44,196 bases of DNA from an uncultured Eubacteriales bacterium (GCA_900552475.1 USAC01000009.1:1-44196); one strand, 5' to 3'. Shown: positions 8,199 through 15,646, numbered from the stretch's first letter. A program made the numbers and translations. Notes: a model not told the origin generated them from the sequence alone.

Positions 8199-8507
8199 CT
8201 ATTTCATCAGCTTCTGCAGCGTGGCGACCAGCTCGTCGATCACCTCGTCCTTGCCGTCCCGGATGTCCTGCGCCACGCAGGTGCGGATGTGGCTGGCCAG
8301 CAGCTCCTTATTGAAAGCATTGACCGCCGCGTTGACCGCCGCCGACTGGATCAGGATGTCGGGACAGTAGGCGCCGTTTTCGACCATGCTGCGGATGCCG
8401 CGGATCTGTCCTTCAATCCGGTTGAGCCGGTGGATGAGCTTTTTGTACTCCTCCGGTGAGCGCTCCTTTTTCCGCTGAGAGCAGTGGCAGCAGTTTTTTT
8501 CGTCCAT
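8199..8507 (-). CDS. csoR: CsoR-family copper-sensing transcriptional repressor
   Basis: A 102-residue all-helical repressor of the CsoR/RcnR family. The Cu(I) ligand set C-H-C is intact: C48 (NGAYCPD), H73 and C77 (ASHIRTCV). The LIHRLNRIEGQIRGI helix is the family hallmark. An additional N-terminal cluster CCHCSQ (residues 6-9) is less usual and could contribute to metal or redox sensing. ATG 8507 is chosen because the family begins just before the RIEGQ helix and GAGG precedes it; longer readings are not protein-like. First gene of the csoR-copA operon, directly downstream of two G/C-tract palindromes that fit CsoR operators. Confidence 0.93.
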   Translation of the reverse strand: MDEKNCCHCSQRKKERSPEEYKKLIHRLNRIEGQIRGIRSMVENGAYCPDILIQSAAVNAAVNAFNKELLASHIRTCVAQDIRDGKDEVIDELVATLQKLMK

Positions 8508-8530
8508 CGTCGGCACCTCGCTGTTTTTCG

Positions 8531-8581
8531 TATACCCCCCTGGGGTATTTATAAGATATACCCAGGCGGGGTATTTGTCAA
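8531..8581 (-). promoter_or_regulatory. csoR-copA promoter with two CsoR-type operators
   Basis: Minus-strand promoter TTGACA (8576-8581), 17-nt spacer, TATCTT (8553-8558). Two related 18-bp imperfect palindromes with TAT-A-CCC and GGGTAT-type arms cover it: 8557-8574, in the spacer, and 8531-8548, just downstream. Tracts of C/G flanked by TA are the known form of CsoR operators. Binding would block polymerase until Cu(I) releases CsoR, giving autoregulation. Confidence 0.8.
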
Positions 8582-8702
8582 GTAGTTTGCCCGGATTTTC
8601 CGGAAATGATGCGCAAAAGGGGAGGAGAGTGCCTGACAGAGGAACGCATGGCGGGGGATGATCACATGATGGAAGTTTTGATTTACAAAAAGTCAAATAT
8701 AC

Positions 8703-8731
8703 TTGACATACATACGCGCATATGATATGAT
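8703..8731 (+). promoter_or_regulatory. promoter with spacer palindrome for the XRE/ABC operon
   Basis: Consensus TTGACA (8703-8708), 17-nt spacer, TATGAT (8726-8731). The spacer holds CATACGCGCATATG (8711-8724), which matches its own reverse complement at 12 of 14 positions. A palindrome between -35 and -10 is a classic repressor site; the XRE protein encoded by the second gene is the obvious candidate. Confidence 0.7.
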
Positions 8732-8759
8732 ACCCCCGAACTGAGAGGAGTGTTGCCCG

Positions 8760-9284
8760 ATGGATTCTTATCTGGCCGGTTTTCTGGTCGGCCTGCTCTG
8801 CGTGTTTGCGGTGGGCACGATTCTGCGCCTTGTGCGCAGAAAACGCGGCACGGAGCGGGCAAAATATGACGAGCGGCAGCTCACCGCGCGCGGCATCGCC
8901 TACCGTCTCGCGTATTTTACGCTGATGCTCGCGCTGCTGGCCGACGTATCGGCTACGGCGCTGCTGCGCCCGTGGGCGGAGCGCGGTGTCGACGTGTTCC
9001 TGTGTGTGTTTCTCTCGATCGGCGTGTTCGTTGTGGCGTGCGTCCACTGGGATGCGTACTTCACCCTCACCGAGCGCCCGCGCAGTTGGCTGCTTGTCTT
9101 TGCGCTCGTGATTGCCTGCCAGATCCCGAACACCGTGATCCACGCGCGCAATGGCGACTTCGTCAAAGACGGCTTGCTGACCTATGACGTGCTCTCGCCC
9201 GCCTGCGCGCTGCTGTTTCTGGTGATTCTCATCTGTGCGCTGGTGCGCATCCGACGGGACAGGGAGGATGACGCCGAGGAATGA
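8760..9284 (+). CDS. integral membrane protein of unknown function, first gene of the XRE/ABC operon
   Basis: A 174-residue protein with about five predicted membrane segments: residues 3-22, then after the charged loop carrying KYDERQLTARG four more segments at roughly 45-65, 75-95, 105-125 and 145-165. It ends in a charged tail (RIRRDREDDAEE). The YDERQ loop recurs, in my experience, in small Firmicutes membrane proteins encoded beside XRE-type regulators, but I know of no established function. Its stop codon overlaps the XRE start (ATGA), so the two are translationally coupled. Start ATG 8760 is preceded by GAGAGGAG. Confidence 0.7.
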   Translation: MDSYLAGFLVGLLCVFAVGTILRLVRRKRGTERAKYDERQLTARGIAYRLAYFTLMLALLADVSATALLRPWAERGVDVFLCVFLSIGVFVVACVHWDAYFTLTERPRSWLLVFALVIACQIPNTVIHARNGDFVKDGLLTYDVLSPACALLFLVILICALVRIRRDREDDAEE

Positions 9285-9490
9285 AGAATCTGCGCTTGAA
9301 GGCGGCGCGCGCCGCCCGCAACCTCAGCCAGCAGCAGCTGGCTGAGCTGGTGGGTGTCTCCCGCCAGACGATCAACGCCATCGAAAAGGGGGACTATAAC
9401 CCCACCATCCGCCTGTGCCGCGCCATCTGCCGCGCGCTGGGCACGACATTGGACGAACTGTTCTGGACAGAAGAGGAGGAAGAAGCATGA
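9281..9490 (+). CDS. XRE-family helix-turn-helix regulator
   Basis: A 69-residue protein that is almost only an HTH_3 domain: LRLKAARAARNLSQQQLAEL, VGVSRQTINAIEKGDYNP (recognition helix) and RLCRAICRALGTTLDELFW, then an acidic tail. It has no ligand-binding domain, so it probably acts as a constitutive or partner-modulated repressor of its own operon. ATGA overlaps on both sides couple its translation to the membrane protein and to the ABC ATPase. Confidence 0.9.
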   Translation: MKNLRLKAARAARNLSQQQLAELVGVSRQTINAIEKGDYNPTIRLCRAICRALGTTLDELFWTEEEEEA

Positions 9491-10479
9491 GCCTGATTGT
9501 ACAGGATCTGACAAAACGCTACGGGGACAAGGTGGTCGTCGACCACCTGTCCTTCCGGATGGATCAGCCCGGCGTCTACGCGCTGCTCGGCTCGAACGGT
9601 GCGGGCAAGACCACGAGCATCCGCATGATGCTGGGCATCCTCGCCCGAGACGGCGGGACGGTGCTCTGGAACGACCGCCCGCTCAACACGGACACCTGCA
9701 ACGTCGGCTATCTCGCCGAGGAGCGCGGACTCTATCCGAAATATGACCTGATGGATCAGCTGGTCTACTTTGCGTCGCTGCGCGGCGTCGACCGCGCCGA
9801 GGCGCGCAAGCGAATCAAGTACTGGGCCGAGCGGCTGGAGGTGGGGGAGTATCTCTATCCGCAGATGCCGAAGCCCGCGCCCGAACAGGCGCTGCTCGGC
9901 GGCAGGAAACGCCGCCCCGTCATGGCGCGCCAGAAAATACAGAAGCCGAAGAAGGCCGACCAGCTCTCCAAGGGCAACCAGCAGAAGATCCAGCTCATGA
10001 CGGCGCTGCTGTCGGATCCGGAGCTGCTGATCCTCGACGAGCCGCTCTCCGGGCTCGACCCGGTGAACGCCGACCTGTTCAAGTCCATCCTGCGCGAGGA
10101 GATCGCCCGCGGCAAGTACTTCATCATGTCGAGCCACCAGATGTCCGTCGTGGAGGAGTTCTGCACCGACCTCACGATTCTGCACCGCAGCCGCGCCGTG
10201 CTGCAGGGGCACCTTAACGACATCAAGAAGAGCTATGGCCGCGTGAACCTGCACCTGAAGGTCGAGCAGGATGTGCGGCCCTACATCGAAGCCGCCGGTG
10301 CGCGCATCGTGACGGAAAAGGAGTTTGACTATCAGATCAAGGTCAGCGGCGAGGAGCAGGCCAACCGCCTGCTGGCCGCGCTCATTGCCGACCGGATCCC
10401 GGTCGTGACGTTCGATCTGCGCGAGCCGAGCCTGCATGAGATCTTCGTCGAGACGGTGGGAGGAGACAGCGATGAGTAA
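9487..10479 (+). CDS. ABC transporter ATP-binding protein (NatA/Na+-exporter-like type) with basic insertion before the signature motif
   Basis: Energises the two permeases encoded next. In 330 residues: Walker A GSNGAGKTT (35-43), signature LSKGNQQ (160-166), Walker B LLILDEP (180-186), then a C-terminal domain of about 100 residues of the kind seen in drug and lantibiotic exporters. Between the helical domain and the signature there is a lysine/arginine/proline-rich segment of about 30 residues (126-158, with GGRKRRPVMARQK and IQKPKK) that minimal ABC ATPases lack. ATG 9487 overlaps the XRE stop; longer readings are out of family. The exported substrate cannot be assigned. Confidence 0.9.
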   Translation: MSLIVQDLTKRYGDKVVVDHLSFRMDQPGVYALLGSNGAGKTTSIRMMLGILARDGGTVLWNDRPLNTDTCNVGYLAEERGLYPKYDLMDQLVYFASLRGVDRAEARKRIKYWAERLEVGEYLYPQMPKPAPEQALLGGRKRRPVMARQKIQKPKKADQLSKGNQQKIQLMTALLSDPELLILDEPLSGLDPVNADLFKSILREEIARGKYFIMSSHQMSVVEEFCTDLTILHRSRAVLQGHLNDIKKSYGRVNLHLKVEQDVRPYIEAAGARIVTEKEFDYQIKVSGEEQANRLLAALIADRIPVVTFDLREPSLHEIFVETVGGDSDE

Positions 10480-11533
10480 CGCGCGCTTCCGCGGGCTCGG
10501 CCATGTGTTCTCGTTCACGCTCGGACAGATGGTCAAAAGCCGCGCCAATATCGTCTCGGCGGTGATCCTGCTGGTGATGGCGCTTGTCTCCGTGCCGCTC
10601 ATCCAGCTCACAAACGGGCACGGAAGCGTCGGGCCCGACGTCCCCGCGATCGTGGAGCAGGACGGGCTGACCGATGCGCAGCGGGACATTCTCTCGTCGG
10701 GCATCACGGTGATAACGGACGATATCGCCGCGCCGGATGAAGCGCCCGCCGATGAGCTGGATGGAGCCGATGACAGCATGGACGGCTTCTGGGTGCAGTA
10801 TGGCTACGCCATCGTCGTGATGATGCTCTGTATGATGTCCACAGCCTTCCTGCTGCGGGCGGTCGTGGAGGAGAAGGAGTCGAAGCTCGTCGAGCTGCTG
10901 ATGGTGAGCGTGTCGCCGCTGGCGCTGCTCGGCGGGAAGATCCTCGCCGTGATGCTGTATGTGGCGGCACTGCTGCTTCTGGTGCTGTTCGGTATGGGCG
11001 GCTCGGTGCTGCTCGCGGGGCTGCTGTTCGGCCCCGGTACGGGGGCGGAGGCGCTGTCCGCGGTACTGCCGTATCTCACCGGCGCGGACGGCGGCATCCT
11101 GCACGCGGTCGGGACGGTGCTGGTGGTTCTGGTGTCGCTGCTGCTGGCGTATCTGACGCTCTCGGTCGTCGCCGGCATCGCCGGTGCCTGCTGCAGCAAT
11201 ATGGAGGACGTCGGCTCGGCCAACGGCGCGGTGCTGCTCATCGTGATGGGCGGGTATCTCGTCTCGTGCGTTGTGGGCGTGGTGCCGTCGCACGGGCTGG
11301 CCGTGTTCGCCTCGCTCTGCCCGATTCTCTCGCTCTTCTGCGCGCCGGTGCAGTGGGCGGCGGGGAATGTGCCGCTCGCCGTTCTGCTGGCGTCGTGGGC
11401 GCTGCAGCTCATAGTCATCGCCGCGCTGATGCTGCTCTGCGCGCGGGTCTACCGCGAGCTGATCGTCCACCGCGGCAGCCGCGTGAAGCTCAAACAGCTG
11501 CTGAAAATGGCCAAGGGAGGTGCGCAGGCATGA
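10472..11533 (+). CDS. ABC-2 type permease, first of two
   Basis: A 353-residue membrane protein with the ABC2_membrane_3 (NatB-like) layout: N-terminal cytoplasmic stretch and segment 1 (about 28-50), an extracytoplasmic loop of roughly 65 residues with many acidic residues, then five more segments in the C-terminal half, with VVEEKESKLVELLMVSVSPL as the conserved coupling helix between them. It starts inside the ATPase gene (8-nt overlap, GGAGGAG upstream) and ends with an ATGA overlap to the second permease. The two permeases share FRGLG at the start and EEK/MEKTSKL-type coupling helices, so they probably pair as a heterodimer. Confidence 0.88.
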   Translation: MSNARFRGLGHVFSFTLGQMVKSRANIVSAVILLVMALVSVPLIQLTNGHGSVGPDVPAIVEQDGLTDAQRDILSSGITVITDDIAAPDEAPADELDGADDSMDGFWVQYGYAIVVMMLCMMSTAFLLRAVVEEKESKLVELLMVSVSPLALLGGKILAVMLYVAALLLLVLFGMGGSVLLAGLLFGPGTGAEALSAVLPYLTGADGGILHAVGTVLVVLVSLLLAYLTLSVVAGIAGACCSNMEDVGSANGAVLLIVMGGYLVSCVVGVVPSHGLAVFASLCPILSLFCAPVQWAAGNVPLAVLLASWALQLIVIAALMLLCARVYRELIVHRGSRVKLKQLLKMAKGGAQA

Positions 11534-12804
11534 AAAACCGTTTTCGCGGACTGGGCCGCGTCGTTTCCTTCACGTTTCGCCGTCAGCTCGCCCAGCCGGG
11601 CTACCGGCGGCTGACGATCCTGCTGGCGCTGCTGTGCCTGCTGCTCCCGGCGCTGCTCCTGCGTCTCACGGCCGCCCCCGCGGGGGGCGCGGCGGAGGAC
11701 GTGCCGCTCTGCGCCGCGCGGGAGATCGTCGTGCTCGACCGCACAGAGGGCGAGCCAGTCGCGCTCGGCTGGCTCAACGACCTGCGCCCGGAGGGCTGGC
11801 CGTCCGCGGATTATACGTCCGCCGATGCCTCCCGCGGCGGCGCGGACGTGCTGCTCGTCACGCTCGAGCGCGCGGAGAGCGGGGACTTCACCCTCGCTGT
11901 CACCGTGCCGGAGGGGTCGGGTCTCACGCAGGCGGATGCCGACGCGTATGCGTCGTTCCTCTCGGGCTATGCGGACAATATCCTGCGCGCCAAGGCGGGG
12001 CTGGCCCCGTTTGAGACGGCGGACGAAGAGACGCTGGCGGACGCGGTGTATAGCGTGCTGGCAATGCTCGTGCCGTATCTGTGCCTGATGGTGCTCTACT
12101 TCATGGTGCTGTTCTACGGGCAGAGCGTCGCCGGGTGCGTGCTGATGGAGAAGACGTCCAAGCTGATGGACTTCTTCCTCGTGACGGTCGAACCGGCGGC
12201 GATGGTGCTCGGCAAGATCCTCGCGACGGCGCTGGCCGGAATTCTGCAGATGGCGGTGTGGCTCGCGTCGCTCGCCGGGGGGGTCGCCCTCGGAACGGCG
12301 CTCGCCCGCGCGGCGGTGCCGGGGCAGACGCCCGCCGCCGTGCAGGTGATGGAGAGCCTGGCGCAGCTCACGGGGCTGTTCAGCCTGCCCGCCCTGCTCC
12401 TCGCGGCCGCAATCATCCTCGCGGGCTTTCTCATGTACTGCTCGCTCTCCGCGATCGGTGGGTCGCTCGCGGGCAAGGCCGAGGATCTCGGCACGACAAA
12501 CGTGCTGTTTTCCATGGTGCTGGTGGCGAGCTTCCTCGCCTGCATCATCGCGGGCGGGATGGACGGCTCGGCGGCGGGCGCCGCGTGGCTGGATTGGGTG
12601 CCGTTCACAGCGGTGCTGATTGCGCCTGCGCATGTGCTGCTCGGTGAGCTGACGCTCGCGCAGGGGGCGGCCATCTGCGCGCTGGTGCTGGTGTGCGCCG
12701 TGGCCATCGCGTGGCTCGCGGGGCGGATCTACCGCATGATGTCGCTCTACAAGGGCAATCCCCCGAGCATCCAGAAAGCATTGCGGATGATAAGAGAAAA
12801 TTAA
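11530..12804 (+). CDS. ABC-2 type permease, second of two
   Basis: A 424-residue paralogue of the preceding permease: KNRFRGLGRVVSFTFRRQL at the start, segment 1 at about 26-46, a longer extracytoplasmic loop (about 50-175), then segments separated by the coupling helix VLMEKTSKLMDFFLVTVEP. It ends with a cytoplasmic YRMMSLYKGNPPSIQKAL tail. Very high GC in the loop. Last gene of the five-gene operon; a 20-bp hairpin starts at its stop codon. Confidence 0.88.
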   Translation: MKNRFRGLGRVVSFTFRRQLAQPGYRRLTILLALLCLLLPALLLRLTAAPAGGAAEDVPLCAAREIVVLDRTEGEPVALGWLNDLRPEGWPSADYTSADASRGGADVLLVTLERAESGDFTLAVTVPEGSGLTQADADAYASFLSGYADNILRAKAGLAPFETADEETLADAVYSVLAMLVPYLCLMVLYFMVLFYGQSVAGCVLMEKTSKLMDFFLVTVEPAAMVLGKILATALAGILQMAVWLASLAGGVALGTALARAAVPGQTPAAVQVMESLAQLTGLFSLPALLLAAAIILAGFLMYCSLSAIGGSLAGKAEDLGTTNVLFSMVLVASFLACIIAGGMDGSAAGAAWLDWVPFTAVLIAPAHVLLGELTLAQGAAICALVLVCAVAIAWLAGRIYRMMSLYKGNPPSIQKALRMIREN

Positions 12805-12845
12805 GTATCATAAAGGCCGGGCATAGCCCGGCCTTTATGATACTT
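12803..12845. terminator. long perfect hairpin at the end of the ABC operon
   Basis: A perfect 20-bp stem with a 3-nt ATA loop that begins inside the permease stop codon (arms start AAGTATCATAAAGG). No U-tract follows on the plus strand beyond the stem's own TTTATGATACTTG, so termination may rely on the strong stem. It abuts repeat copy A. Confidence 0.6.
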
Positions 12846-12851
12846 GAAATA

Positions 12852-13027
12852 GTCTCACAGAGTTCGCGGCTCGGAAGCCGCGAATAAAGTCCAATCCGTT
12901 TTTTGCGGCGTGTACGCCGCAAAAAACACTCTGCGCAGCGCCGGAGTGCCTTGCCCGGCCTACGGGGGGGAAAGGCGCGGAGCGCAGCGAAATTCTCTCA
13001 CCCCAGAGGGGCTATGCCCCTCTGGGG
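12852..13027 (+). repeat. dispersed intergenic repeat, copy A
   Basis: Starts GTCTCACAGAGTTCGCGGC. Stem 1: TTCGCGGC/GCCGCGAA at 12863-12884. Stem 2: GTTTTTTGCGGCG and complement at 12898-12927 with TGTA loop, flanked by T6/A6. Then a degenerate GC-rich stem, the conserved GGCGCGGAGC segment near 12974-12983 and AGCGAAATTCTCTC. It ends in a gene-specific hairpin 13001-13027 (CCCCAGAGGGGC arms) that lies 9 nt after the stop of the minus-strand iron-sulfur gene and should serve as its terminator. Other copies: 24223-24452, 30570-30752, 35280-35433 (reverse) and truncated 43867-43943 (reverse). Confidence 0.85.
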
Positions 13028-13036
13028 CGATTTGTT

Positions 13037-13735
13037 TTAGTCTTCGGTGATGCTGCCGTCGATGTGGACGGTCACGACGTGCCACGGGAGGAACTTCCCA
13101 CTCTGCTGGAGGGCGCGCTTTGCGGCCATCTCCAGCCCGCCGCAGCAGGGGACCTCCATGCGCACGATCGTGACCGAACGGATGGAGTTGCCGCGCAGAA
13201 TCTCGGTGAGCTTCTCGCTGTAGTCGACGTCGTCGAGTTTCGGACAGCCGATCAGGCAGACACGGCCGGCGAGGAAGCGGCTGTGAAACGCCGCGTAGGC
13301 ATAGGCGGTGCAGTCCGCCGCGATGAGCAGCGCCGCGTCCTCGAAGTACGGCGCACGGACGGGCGCGAGCTTGATCTGGACGGGCCAGTTCACAAGCTGG
13401 CTCTGCGCGTCCTGCGCGGCGGGGGAGGGGGCAGCCGGGCGGCGGAGCATCTGGCGCATGGCCGCGCCGGGACATCCGGTGTGTACGGGCTGCTTCTTCG
13501 CGGCCTGCGCGGCCTTGACGGCGGCCTCGTCGTAGGCGGGGGCCTCGCGCTCTTCAAACGTGATGGCCCCGGCGTGACAGGCGGGCAGACAGTCGCCCAG
13601 CCCGTCGCAGTAGTGCTCGCGCATGAGCTTGGCCTTGCCGTTTATGAGGTCGATCGCGCCCTCGTGGCAGGCATTCACGCACGCGCCGCAGCCGTCGCAC
13701 TTCTCTTCGTCAATATGAATGATCTTCCGGATCAT
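13037..13735 (-). CDS. 4Fe-4S dicluster-type iron-sulfur protein with additional C-terminal domain
   Basis: A 232-residue cytoplasmic protein. Residues 1-60 form a ferredoxin-like fold: C13-x2-C16-x2-C19-x3-C23, then C43, C49 and C53 in YCDGLGDCLPAC. In the second motif the position of the second cysteine is L46, so that site offers three cysteines. A linker carries GCPG, and the remaining 100 residues hold DCTAYAY, CLIGCPKLDD and PCCGGLE, more cysteines that could bind another cluster. Probably an electron carrier or redox enzyme subunit; partner unknown. ATG 13735 with AAAGGAAG upstream is preferred over the longer frame, which runs through the promoter. Monocistronic. Confidence 0.75.
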   Translation of the reverse strand: MIRKIIHIDEEKCDGCGACVNACHEGAIDLINGKAKLMREHYCDGLGDCLPACHAGAITFEEREAPAYDEAAVKAAQAAKKQPVHTGCPGAAMRQMLRRPAAPSPAAQDAQSQLVNWPVQIKLAPVRAPYFEDAALLIAADCTAYAYAAFHSRFLAGRVCLIGCPKLDDVDYSEKLTEILRGNSIRSVTIVRMEVPCCGGLEMAAKRALQQSGKFLPWHVVTVHIDGSITED

Positions 13736-13781
13736 AAAATCACTTCCTTTTTGAATTGGCATTTTTTCAGCCTTTGTGCAT

Positions 13782-13799
13782 AGTATAGCAGAGAATGCA
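13782..13799 (-). promoter_or_regulatory. extended -10 promoter of the iron-sulfur gene
   Basis: On the minus strand TGCTATACT (-10 at 13782-13787 with TGC extension), about 47 nt upstream of the start codon. The -35 region is poor. The same TGCTATACTATG string also occurs in the promoter at 133-138. Confidence 0.5.
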
Positions 13800-13833
13800 C
13801 ATCCGGTCTGTTGCCGCTGCAACAGACCGGATG
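13800..13833 (-). terminator. perfect hairpin after trkH
   Basis: A 15-bp perfect stem (CATCCGGTCTGTTGC and complement) with a 4-nt loop, 7 nt beyond the trkH stop codon. No clear U-tract follows. It also lies over the -35 region of the iron-sulfur gene promoter. Confidence 0.5.
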
Positions 13834-13840
13834 GCAGTTT

Positions 13841-15283
13841 TTAGCGTTCCTTCCAGACGGAGGGACGCAGAAGAACGAGAATGGGCATCAGCTCCAGACG
13901 CCCCATCAGCATCAGCAGCGACAAGACGAGCTTGCTGACGTGGGAGAGAATGGAGAAGTTCTCCTCCGGGCCGAGCATGCCGAGACCGGGGCCGACGTTG
14001 CTGATGCACGTCAGCGACGCGGTGAACGACTCCGTAAAGCCGAGGTTGTCCCAGCTGACAACGAGCGTTCCGGCGAGCCAGACGAGGATGAAGCTCACGA
14101 AAAACACGCTCGCCGAGGAGATGACCCGCTCATCGACGGGACGGCCCTCCGACTTGATGACGCTGATGTGGTTCGGATGGATCAGGCGGTTCATCTCGCG
14201 GTGCAGGCTCTTGGCCAGCAGCGTGATGCGCGAGATCTTGATGCCGCCGGAGGTCGACCCGGCGCACGCACCCGTGAACATCAGCGCCGTCAGCACGACC
14301 TGACTCGTTGTGGGCCAGAGGGCGAAGTCCTTCGTGGCATAGCCGGTGGTGCTGATGATGGTGACGACCTGAAAGGCGGAGTCGGTGAACGTCTGGGAGA
14401 AGCTGAGGTGGCTGTGGGCGCTGAGGTCGAGACAGATGAAGGCCGTCGCGCAGACGACGATGATCGTATAGATCCGCAGCTCCTCGCTGTGCAGTACCTC
14501 GCGCAGCCGCCCGCGCAGCAGCAGAAACAGCAGTGAAAAGTTCGTACCCGCGAGGAACATGAACACCGTGATGATCCATGTGATGAGCGGGGAGTTATAG
14601 GCCGCGATGCTCGTGTTTCTCACGGAGAAGCCGCCGGTGGCCATCGTGGTGAAGGCGTGGTTGACTGCGTCGTACCAGCTCATGCCCGCGATGCGCAGAG
14701 CGACCGACTCCAGCAGCGTCAGGCCGATGTAGATGCCGTAGAGGATCTTCGCCGTCTGGCCGACCTTGGGGACGAGCTTGGACTTGATGGGGCCGGGGCT
14801 CTCGGCGCGCATGAGGTGTACCGCGCCGCCGAGGTGCGGCATCAGCGCCAGAAACAGCACCAGAACGCCCATGCCGCCCATCCACTGCGTGAGTGAGCGC
14901 CAGAAGAGGACGCCGCGGCCAAGCTGCTCGACGCCATTCAGAATCGTCGCGCCGGTCGTTGTCAGGCCGGAGATCGTCTCGAAGAGAGCGTCGATATAGT
15001 TCGGAATCGCCCCGCTCCAAACGTAGGGCAGCGCGCCGAACAGGCTCAGAACTACCCACACGAGCGCGACCGCCATATAGCCGTCGCGCCCCTGCAGCTG
15101 CCGGCGCTTGACGGGGACGCCCGTAAGCGCCGCCCCCAGCAGCAGACACAGAGCCGCCGCGGCCAGAAAGGCGCGCCAGTCACCCTCGCCGAAATATACG
15201 CACACGGGCGCGGGCAGGAGCAGGAAAAACCCCTCCACGCAGAGCGTATAGCCCAGAACGGTTGCGATGAGTCGATGATTCAT
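13841..15283 (-). CDS. trkH: Trk/Ktr-type potassium uptake membrane subunit TrkH
   Basis: A 480-residue membrane protein of the TrkH/KtrB superfamily, built from four M1-P-M2 repeats. The four filter loops are visible: TTTGATIL, MATGGFSV, ISTTGYAT and SNVGPGLG. It conducts K+ (coupled to Na+ or H+) when gated by a cytoplasmic TrkA/KtrA ring; that partner is not in this window. ATG 15283 follows AGAGGAA; the longer frame would run back into the riboswitch. The leader is a c-di-AMP riboswitch, so high c-di-AMP should shut it off, as known for other Firmicutes potassium importers. Confidence 0.94.
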   Translation of the reverse strand: MNHRLIATVLGYTLCVEGFFLLLPAPVCVYFGEGDWRAFLAAAALCLLLGAALTGVPVKRRQLQGRDGYMAVALVWVVLSLFGALPYVWSGAIPNYIDALFETISGLTTTGATILNGVEQLGRGVLFWRSLTQWMGGMGVLVLFLALMPHLGGAVHLMRAESPGPIKSKLVPKVGQTAKILYGIYIGLTLLESVALRIAGMSWYDAVNHAFTTMATGGFSVRNTSIAAYNSPLITWIITVFMFLAGTNFSLLFLLLRGRLREVLHSEELRIYTIIVVCATAFICLDLSAHSHLSFSQTFTDSAFQVVTIISTTGYATKDFALWPTTSQVVLTALMFTGACAGSTSGGIKISRITLLAKSLHREMNRLIHPNHISVIKSEGRPVDERVISSASVFFVSFILVWLAGTLVVSWDNLGFTESFTASLTCISNVGPGLGMLGPEENFSILSHVSKLVLSLLMLMGRLELMPILVLLRPSVWKER

Positions 15284-15299
15284 AGTATGATTCCTCTTT

Positions 15300-15523
15300 T
15301 GTGACAAAAGCAATGCGCCGATCCGCAGATCAGCGCACGAAGACACGCAGGCCCGCCGCGCGGGTCTGCCTGTTTGGCCTTCTTACGTTGACGGGATTAG
15401 CTGACGGGTTCGGGAAAGAAGGTTCCCGGCCGCACAGGCGGCTTCACCCCAGAAAAGTTGGGTCTCCCGCTGCCCCAAAGGGCATTAAACAGGGCGGATC
15501 GGAGCCAGTTTCCCCGAACCGTC
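15300..15523 (-). promoter_or_regulatory. c-di-AMP (ydaO/yuaA-type) riboswitch controlling trkH
   Basis: On the minus strand the leader contains the conserved ydaO blocks: GGGAGACCCAAC, GGGGTGAAGCC, CGGGAACCTTC and CCGAACCCGTCAGCTAA followed by CGTAAGAAGG (aptamer about 15378-15523). Downstream, two hairpins follow: GCAGGCCCGC-type arms at 15347-15369 and TGCGC-GATC arms at 15314-15337, the latter followed by TTGCTTTTG. It reads as an expression platform with an intrinsic terminator. In this class c-di-AMP binding promotes termination. Confidence 0.92.
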
Positions 15524-15528
15524 CTTTG

Positions 15529-15557
15529 ATTATACTCTGCGCGCGTGGGACTGTCAA
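15529..15557 (-). promoter_or_regulatory. promoter of the riboswitch-trkH transcript
   Basis: Perfect consensus on the minus strand: TTGACA (15552-15557), 17-nt spacer, TATAAT (15529-15534). Transcription would begin just before the aptamer. Confidence 0.85.
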
Positions 15558-15617
15558 GCTGTGCGGGAAATCGGCGGGGCGGGCCGTGTAAAATTCCGGC
15601 GCACAGGGGCTGCCGCC

Positions 15618-15646
15618 TTGACGATGGGGACGGAATCAAGTAAAAT
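15618..15646 (+). promoter_or_regulatory. promoter of the glg operon
   Basis: TTGACG, 17-nt spacer, TAAAAT on the plus strand, about 105 nt upstream of glgB. The leader has no recognised regulatory element. Confidence 0.65.

Noticed and set aside
8582..8702. Small gene or regulatory RNA between csoR and the XRE operon
   Set aside because: No ribosome site with a credible frame and no stable hairpin were seen; it appears to be plain spacer.
8508..9143. An N-terminal extension of CsoR of about 200 residues
   Set aside because: It crosses the promoter, both operators and the divergent gene, and is not similar to CsoR.
12846..13036. CRISPR array
   Set aside because: The repeated units are dispersed through the window rather than tandem, and there are no regular spacers or cas genes.
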